A DNA stretch of 64,000 nucleotides from Circinella umbellata (Eukaryota; Mucoromycota; Mucoromycetes; Mucorales; Lichtheimiaceae): assembly GCA_025093555.1 (NCBI GenBank), contig JAIWNF010000044.1:310001-374000 (forward strand). Direction: 5' to 3'. The translations under genes and the position numbers were made by a program. Of this stretch, positions 57,271 through 64,000 are shown one piece after another. Each line of letters opens with the position of its first letter. Position 1 is the first letter of the stretch. The notes beneath the pieces were generated by a model that searched no databases, had not been told where the DNA came from, and saw nothing but the letters and a program-made list of their open reading frames with translations.

Positions 57271-58262
57271 CTATGATAAAAAAAGTATATCAAGAATTCA
57301 TGTATCTGTTTTCCTATAATAAAAAAGGTTTTATTGATGCGATGCTAAAAATAAAATAAAGCTACTTACGTATATTATTAGTAATTCATAGCAGAAAAAA
57401 AAAGGAACGCAAACTACAAAGCAAAGTTTCGTTCAAAAAATGGTACATATCTCCAATTAAGTTCTTAAAACGCATTATATAATCGGTTTTGTTGTTAGTA
57501 GAGCAATATTGTTTATTTTGTTGCTCAGCGAGTTTTTTTTTTTTTTTTTTTTTTTTTTGCATATCACCAAAATCCATTATATACTATACTGTTTATTGAG
57601 CAGCAAACATACGAAAAGCGCAGCAAAAACAATTAAAAATCGTAAGCTACCTTGCATAATTTTTTTTAATGTATCCGCCAAATGCTTGCTTAGACTTTCT
57701 CTCCTTTCCACCCTGATCAAACTATCCTTTTTTTTCAACCCTATTAGTAATATCGAAGAAGGAATCACTCTTATATTTATAAAGCTCAGTGACTATTAAG
57801 AATATAAATTAATCCTATCAAAATGTATATTTTTTTATGTCTACTTAATATCCTAAGACGTCGATTGCAACAGTAAGAACCAAGCTTATCAACAGGTCTT
57901 TCGGTTGATTATGTAACATATTTTTTACTACACTATTTTGATCACCTGTGACAAATTTACTATACTACGCAATTTTTTTAATAACCATCAAAGCGAAAGA
58001 CAATAAAGTTTGAGTTTTTTTTTTCAATCTAGGTGAGTATTTGACTCAGCAGATTACGATTTTAGGTGTAAAACCAAAGCCTTATAATTCTACTGGTTTT
58101 TTTTTTTGAAGTTGCACAATTAAGGCTGTGTCTAACAAATTCAAGCAAAAACTTCCCTTCTCCACTTTTTTTTTCTTGTAAAAATAAATATATTTAAAGA
58201 ACATTTTCTCTTTCTTTTTATTGTTATTTTTTTTTATCTCTACTTTTTTTTTAACAAAAACA
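57271..58262. other. Intergenic DNA upstream of the GRDP-like gene
   Basis: About 1 kb of AT-rich DNA. It contains a run of 26 T at 57533-57558 and a minus-strand 63-codon frame (57577-57768) with a hydrophobic end, SLRFLIVFAALFVCLLLN, which has no supporting context. The last 200 bp are pyrimidine-rich and likely the leader of the GRDP-like gene. Confidence 0.55.
57533..57558. repeat. Poly(T)26 run
   Basis: The longest homopolymer in the window. On the minus strand it is poly(A) following an A/T-rich stretch with a 63-codon frame, so a retroposed tail is conceivable but unproven. Confidence 0.9.
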
Positions 58263-61200
58263 ATGACTTCATCTTGGAACAACTATGCCGAAAAACTAAG
58301 TTACAAAACTCTTGAGAAAATGAGAAACAATGAACATTTTTTAGATAGCTGTGTTCATGTGGAATATTGTTATTACTATATGTCCCTGCTTGAAAGTTTC
58401 TATAATATTGAACAATCTTTAGGTCCAGAACTTTTCAAACTTTATATTATTGCAGCTGAAAGACGATATTTGGAGTTTATTCGTACGATTGGATATAAAA
58501 ATCCTTCAAAAGATTACATTGGTACTCTACCAGTACCGTTAGGTAATGTAAAAAATAAAGTACAAGTATCTTATTGAATAATCATCAATTAACCTTTTTA
58601 TTTATTTATTTATTTTTGTCGAAAGATATTGCATATGCATGGCACGCACATTTAATGGCTCCTTATCAATACCATGATGATATGTATTCTAATTCTCATA
58701 GCGAGTTATTATGGCACAATTCCTTTCCTTTAAGAGCAATGGTAAAAATAATTATTTGTTGACAAAGAATAACTACTTTTTTTTCAATAATATTAATACG
58801 TAATAATGACTAAATAATAATAATATAATTTGCATAATTAAAAAAAAATATAAAGCATGAACAAAGAATGAATCCTCAGCCATTTCCACAATTTCATTAT
58901 GGGATACCTTACACTCTTTTCGTTTATCCATACCTACTTTCAAAAGATGAACTGGAGCAAAAGTCACTTAACAATATTCCGGCCGATCATCAGCCTTCCC
59001 CATTAAAGTCCAAAAATGATACACTGGAAGGCAAAACACATGAACGACGTGCACTTTATATTCAATGTGCTTCTTGTGCGTCAAAGATATATTTTGAAAA
59101 TTGGTAAATTTAAAGTATAACTTAAAATGTTAAAGACAAGGAATTTAACAGCTATTAATAGTGATTTTATTTTATTTGATAAAAAATGACATATAACACC
59201 AGGTCTGACTATGCATTATTTCGAACGAATCCTACTGTTGTTTTAAAGTGTCCTGGTTTTACTTGCAAATATCCTGACAACACAATTGATTCATTAGCAG
59301 TTGCCAATGTATTGTCATCGTTACCATCTAATATTAAGTAAAGTATTGTACCTTTTGAACATAATACATCTCGTTAGTAAAAGCAACACAATATAAACCA
59401 TAGCCTTTGTTGTCTAATATATCTGTTATACTAGAGGAACAAAATTAGATAGTCAAGGGACGTGGAAAAATTCAGACACAACTTCTAAAGAAAAATCTAT
59501 TCAAACAAGAATCCATACACGAATTAATAAATCAAAAGATGTATTCTATGGAAGCAAGGATATGAATGCTGTGTTAAATTGGATCACTCACTCTGAAGAG
59601 AGCCAGAAACAGAATGTAGCTGAAGCTTCTGAAGATCAAGACTACTGCAAAGGTATAGTGACAAAGCTTATACATTAGTAATAATAACTATTTAGTTTAG
59701 TTTCGATTATATTTAAAACAAAAACCATTAAGAAACCCACCTCCTGCAAAAATGGACGTGTAGATACTAATTAATTATGTTGAAATATAGAATTTTCCAA
59801 GATTGTGGAATCTACCTATAAAAATAATCCAATGGGACTATCGTTGGACCTTGTTCAAGCAATGTATAATCAACGCGAGTTTATTCATACCATGGTTACC
59901 AAAATTGGACCAAGATGGAAAAATTCAAAACTATCCAATTTTAACCGAGCTATCGAAGAATACCACGACTTTTTACTTTTATTGAAATCTCAAAAGAGCA
60001 CAGAAGAACAAAATGCAATTCTACCAACATGGCGTATTGGTAAATATAAAACCAAAGAGAAGAAAAAAAACGGAATACATTAAAAATATAAACAAAAAGA
60101 TTTTAAAGAAATGATATCTATTAGACAAAATAATAATAATTAATTATAATTACAAAATGCATCTGTAGATATGGCTTGGCGTGTACATATGCTACATCCT
60201 TTAGAATATGACGTATGGACATACACTCAACTAGGTCGAGTTCCTAATCACAATACTACAGTCCTATCTTCTCAGTTGGAAAAATCTTTTGCTATAACGA
60301 AAAATGCCTGGCAACACTTACCATCATCATTTGTGCAAAATGATTTTACCAGAATAAAAGGATTTGCGCATCGAATACTATCTGGGCAGGCTGCCTTCAA
60401 GACTGCAAATCATTATCAACCAAGAGGACTAAGCGAAAAATGTCTTAGCCGTAATGTGAGAGACAGAATGTTAAAAGCATCGTAAGTATCAGAGCATTGA
60501 AGCAAAAAAAAAAAAAAAAAAACAATTCCAATTTATTCTCGTTTTTTTTCGTCACTGATTTTTTCTTTTCAACTATAATCATTATTTCATATTCAGACTT
60601 AAAGATATCAGTTATCATGGTACACCAACTGTTGATATAAATACTATCTTTATTTCTGAGAATCAGAATGGCTCTAGTAAGAATGGCAAGATCATCCATA
60701 TGCAAAAACAAACACAATCGGTGTTACCCATTAGTGTTGACAGAAATGTCAAGCCAAACTTCACTTTTTCAGAAACAGTAGCAGATCAAGTTCGTAAAGA
60801 AATTTTCTCAAATATTTCTCATACTAATTATGGATATATAGGGTATGATATTTAAAAAAAAATATGTAATTGGGTAAATTAACTAAGAGCTACAACTTAC
60901 AACTAAAAATATTATTGATACTTTTGAGTAGAACAATCCTAGATGGAATTGTTCGCAAAGAAACAGTAGAGTTTGTCAAAAGGTATATTTAACTTTATTA
61001 TTGTATACAACTAACTGGGAAAAAAAAACGTTTATATGCCACTGCCTATTCACTAACATTCTCGCTACATAATATCAAACTACTTATATAATTATTTACT
61101 AGAATTGGTAATAATTATTACTCATTTGAATGTCATTGTTAAATTTCAGTATTATTGATACACAGAAAAAAAAATACTTACACGACAAGCATTTTCTATA

Positions 61201-62096
61201 TTTTTTATAGATGGAAAGACATATGGGCACTGGAATAATAAAGACCATATACCATTACCGAGCCGATGTAAATATATACATATAAATGAAGGAAATGACA
61301 TGGCATATATTAATATTACTAAATACTAACGCTAATGATATATTACAGGGTATGGCCGTATACCTCGTGAAAGTACGATTGTTGTTTATCATAAACGGAA
61401 TCCTCAATACTTTCTTGGCAAATCGTATGACGACCTACAACTTATGAAATCTTTAAAAATAAAAGAGAGGATATATGAATGGTGGGTTCCACAATTTAGT
61501 CTCTATGGTATGATGCGACGCAAGTATTCCAAAAAACATAAGCAATGGGGTTGGACAACGGATGGTGTTGACTGGTATTCTGAAAATGAATGCCAATTCA
61601 AAACAGTTCCATCTGGTAACTTTACAGGTGCTACATTTTTACCACCCATATCCTATCCTTATCGTAAAGGTTATAGTGGCTATCGCACAACAACACAATC
61701 TACAACTATTACAAATGATGGCAGTGGCTTGTCATCCTTTGATGTTTGTGCAATAAGCAATTTTGGTGGCGGTGGCGGTGGCGACGACGGAGGCGGTGAT
61801 GATGGAGGAGGTAAATTGTATTTTTTTTGGGTGGGAGGAGAAGGGGGGGGTTGTTGTTACACAGTGAAAACAATTCGGTATTGTTGGTGGTGAGTACATT
61901 ATTTGAAAAAGTTTAATCTAACAAGTGCTTTCTTATATTTATACTAGATGGAGGAGGAGGCGATGGTGGAGGTGGAGGAGATGGAGGTGGAGGAGATGGA
62001 GGTGGAGGAGGCGATGGAGGTGGAGGAGGCGATGGAGGTGGAGGAGGCGATGGAGGAGGCGGAGGAGGGGGAGACGGAGGAGGCGGTGGATGTTAA
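58263..62096 (+). CDS. GRDP-like (DUF1399) protein with C-terminal glycine-rich domain
   Basis: Thirteen exons: 58263-58542, 58626-58741, 58856-59103, 59203-59337, 59435-59652, 59791-60039, 60169-60481, 60597-60842, 60932-60982, 61103-61107, 61211-61267, 61349-61810 and 61948-62096, giving 842 aa. Two copies of the GRDP signature are visible: DIAYAWHAHLMAPYQYHDDM (about residues 94-113) and DMAWRVHMLHPLEYDVWTY, each with the [DE]-x-x-W-x-x-H core of DUF1399/GRDP-like proteins. A paired Cys segment (IQCASCAS, later LKCPGFTCKYP) may bind metal. The C-terminus from about residue 777 is Gly/Asp repeats, (D-G4-5)n, ending in Gly-Cys. Plant GRDPs act in stress and development; fungal function is unknown. 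A 5-nt exon is needed to keep frame before DGKTYGHWNN. The start is the Met after a T-rich leader. Confidence 0.85.
61103..61107 (+). other. 5-nt micro-exon AATTG of the GRDP-like gene
   Basis: Context TTTACTAG|AATTG|GTAATA. The exon ending at 60982 leaves phase 2 and the next long exon (61211) needs phase 1, so a bridge of length 2 modulo 3 is required. This 5-mer gives Arg-Ile-Asp before GKTYGHW. I found no other flanked segment of suitable length in the 228-bp interval. Confidence 0.65.
61951..62090 (+). repeat. GGA/GGT/GGC/GAT codon repeat encoding the Gly-rich tail
   Basis: Imperfect tandem units of about 15-18 bp encoding Asp followed by four or five Gly. It makes a purine-rich coding strand and a spurious Arg/Trp-rich frame at 61925-62134. 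Confidence 0.9.
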
Positions 62097-62978
62097 TTAA
62101 GTTAAAGCCAAATATCAACGTCCAACACCATTAAACTACTATTGCCTTGTTCCCAAAATACAATATTTGCTTATCCTTTAATTAAATTAAACCTATACTT
62201 TATTTATTTCGTAATATTCTCTCTTTTTTTCTTTTCTTTTTTTTTTTTTTGCTATAGTTATTATAATTTTGATAAACAACTTGTCATTTATATTAACAGG
62301 AAGAGTTTGATAGATAGTATAAATGAAAAAAAAAATCGCGTTTCTTGTTAATCTCGCAAATAACTTGCAACAAAATTTATATTGTAGAGATAAATAAAGT
62401 ATTACTTAGTATCAAACACCACTGAACAGTTTTAGTGCCACTGACACCTATTTCTATCTATTTATTTGTCTACTGTTCTGAATCCAATAGGTCCTTTTTT
62501 TTTTAGATTCTCTTAGCTCAAATACTTTTCATTAGCAAATTAAGATGCTAAAGAAGAAGACAGATTGTTAGTGTTACATGTGGATCAAGATGTGATGGGT
62601 TATAACTTTATTCACTGACACACTAATACAAGATAGAATACTTTATCAATACTGAGAAAAGAAATTAATCAGTACGTATGATGTATATACTTTGTAATGA
62701 GGATTTTTTTTTTACTTTGGTCTATAGATCATGAAATTTTATTTTAATTTTTTAAGGAAGTACAAATAATAATAAAAACAATAATAACTTTTTTGAAAAG
62801 AGGAGAAAAGATGTCTAATTCTATAAATCGAAAACTTTCTATAAAGAAGAGTGGAAAATTCTAATAAATAATAAATAAATTATATACAATGTTTTTGGTT
62901 TTGCTGATAGTAGTGATGATGTGTTGAGAGTGGGTCCCAAGGATAGCTGATGGTTGGAATTTAAATTATACTCCTTTA
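62097..62978. other. Convergent intergenic region
   Basis: About 880 bp between the GRDP-like gene (plus) and the pyruvate dehydrogenase kinase gene (minus), AT-rich and T-rich near 62220-62250. It holds both 3' UTRs. No other feature is supported. Confidence 0.6.
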
Positions 62979-64000
62979 TTATGCAAAGTAGTTTTTAAGG
63001 TTGGCCAGCAACCTAGTAAATCCAGTCTCAGAACGGGGCTCTAAAACCGGTAATTGGTTTAGGAGTATGGAACCAGGTACTAAAGGTAATGGATCAACCA
63101 AATCATATCTACGTAAAACGAAATAATAATAAAAAAAAATATAAACCAAATGTATCCCAATTTCTTTTTATCTTTTAAAAGTGTCTTTAATTTTTAATAA
63201 TATGAACAAAACAATAATAATAAAAAGAAAGAAAGAATTACAAAATAATAACATTATATGGAGAATATTTTTCTTCTTTTTAAAAGTTCATAATAATAAA
63301 AAATAAGACTAAATTATAAACTGATAAAAAAAAATTGAAACGATTATTTTACATGAGAGGTTCATCAGAATTAGATAATCTGTTAAGGTGTAAGTATACA
63401 TCCGTTCCGTATCTATCATATAAAAGAAATAAAGAGTTAGTTATAAAAACAAATACTCATTTTTCTCTCATAATTAAACAGACATTTTTTACTTACCCTT
63501 CCATTGATATTAATTTTAAATCACCACCAAAATATCTTGCATACTATAAATATATAATTTAATTGAAATAAGTATTTATTTTACTACTAAATCAACACAT
63601 TATAATGGCACTTACCAAACGTGAAATGGGTAAACCATAACCAAATCCAGCCATAGGAGCTCTAAAATCAGATCGGCTATATTCTGGTTCCAATTCTTGT
63701 GCTTCTGCTGTAGTATACATATATGTCCATACAAGTGGAATACCTGAGCGTGGTATACCACCACCTTCATCCGAAATCTTTATAGTAATATCCTATTCAT
63801 AACAATCATAATAGTTTTAACCTTAGTATTCATAATAAGAAAAAACAAATATATATATATATATATATATTCTTACCTCTTTTCCATGAGCAATAATAAG
63901 TTTAACAGGTGGATAATTATCTTCATAATCCCCACCGAATCGTTCCACGACAGCACGTAATGAATTCTTGAGTAATTCAAATAACATATGATTTAAATGA
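62979..64000 (-). CDS. Pyruvate dehydrogenase kinase-like mitochondrial histidine-kinase-fold protein, 5' end outside the window
   Basis: Partial at the 5' end. Exons: 63877-beyond 64000, 63616-63792, 63497-63543, 63353-63412 and probably 62979-63108. The N box [21 protein letters not shown]1 box [14 protein letters not shown], the [11 protein letters not shown] segment and G2 box [19 protein letters not shown] identify the GHKL ATP-binding domain of PDK/BCKDK kinases, which phosphorylate and inactivate E1alpha of pyruvate dehydrogenase in the mitochondrial matrix. After [19 protein letters not shown] the frame either stops (TAA at 63349-63351) or splices at AT|GTAAAA into the exon at 62979-63108, which is open to its own stop ([12 protein letters not shown], then [20 protein letters not shown]) and has the right phase. 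Both ends may exist as alternative transcripts. The regulatory four-helix N-terminal domain lies outside. Confidence 0.9.

Noticed and set aside
61925..62134. 69-codon Arg/Trp-rich open frame
   Set aside because: It is the wrong-frame reading of the GGA/GGT repeat that encodes the glycine-rich tail of the GRDP-like protein.
1..64000. CRISPR arrays, operons or other prokaryotic systems
   Set aside because: No regularly spaced direct repeats or Shine-Dalgarno-led gene strings; the intron-rich genes are clearly eukaryotic.

Overview
The window looks like nuclear DNA of an early-diverging filamentous fungus, most likely Mucoromycota (Mucorales). The evidence is very AT-rich noncoding DNA, compact intron-rich genes with GTAAGT-type donors and TAG acceptors, Asn/Gln/Thr homopolymer tracts inside proteins, and a fungal gene set: an AreA-type GATA factor, a Whi3-like RNA-binding protein, a Kin4-like kinase and a Ytp1-like membrane protein. 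No prokaryotic operon, rRNA, tRNA or CRISPR array was seen. Exon coordinates come from reading splice sites by eye and checking that every model keeps frame from start to stop.

Layout. 0.5-10 kb, all minus strand: a TMX2-like ER thioredoxin-fold protein, two paralogous acyl-CoA thioesterase-like genes that both end in the peroxisomal signal SKL, and a two-finger GATA factor. 10-17 kb: gene-poor DNA holding an intronless retroelement ORF1-like gene with a poly(A) tract and, just upstream of it, a 176-bp pogo-type MITE. 17.7-34.5 kb: a uridine-kinase-like gene (minus) divergent from a Whi3-like gene, then a BuGZ/ZNF207-like protein, a HAD-fold nucleotidase-like protein and a Kin4-like kinase (all plus). 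35-40 kb, minus: a three-KH-domain FUBP-like protein and a small coiled-coil protein. 41-49 kb: two acidic unrecognised proteins (plus) and a Ytp1-like protein (minus). 49-58 kb: gene-poor DNA with decayed copies of a dispersed gene family, two of them in inverted orientation sharing a ~210-bp near-identical arm. 58-62 kb: a 13-exon GRDP-like (DUF1399) glycine-rich protein. 63-64 kb: the 3' part of a mitochondrial pyruvate dehydrogenase kinase (minus), which runs off the window.

The genes are ordinary independently transcribed eukaryotic genes and do not form one pathway. The nearest to a functional unit is the tandem thioesterase pair, which probably acts on acyl-CoAs in peroxisomes. The most striking signals are structural: a conserved 4-nt micro-exon encoding the Gly-Gly of both thioesterases, a 5-nt micro-exon in the GRDP gene, a candidate 29-nt intron in the KH gene, catalytic-residue substitutions in the HAD and uridine-kinase-like proteins, a duplicated GATA finger plus intron, and the inverted pair of pseudogene fragments.
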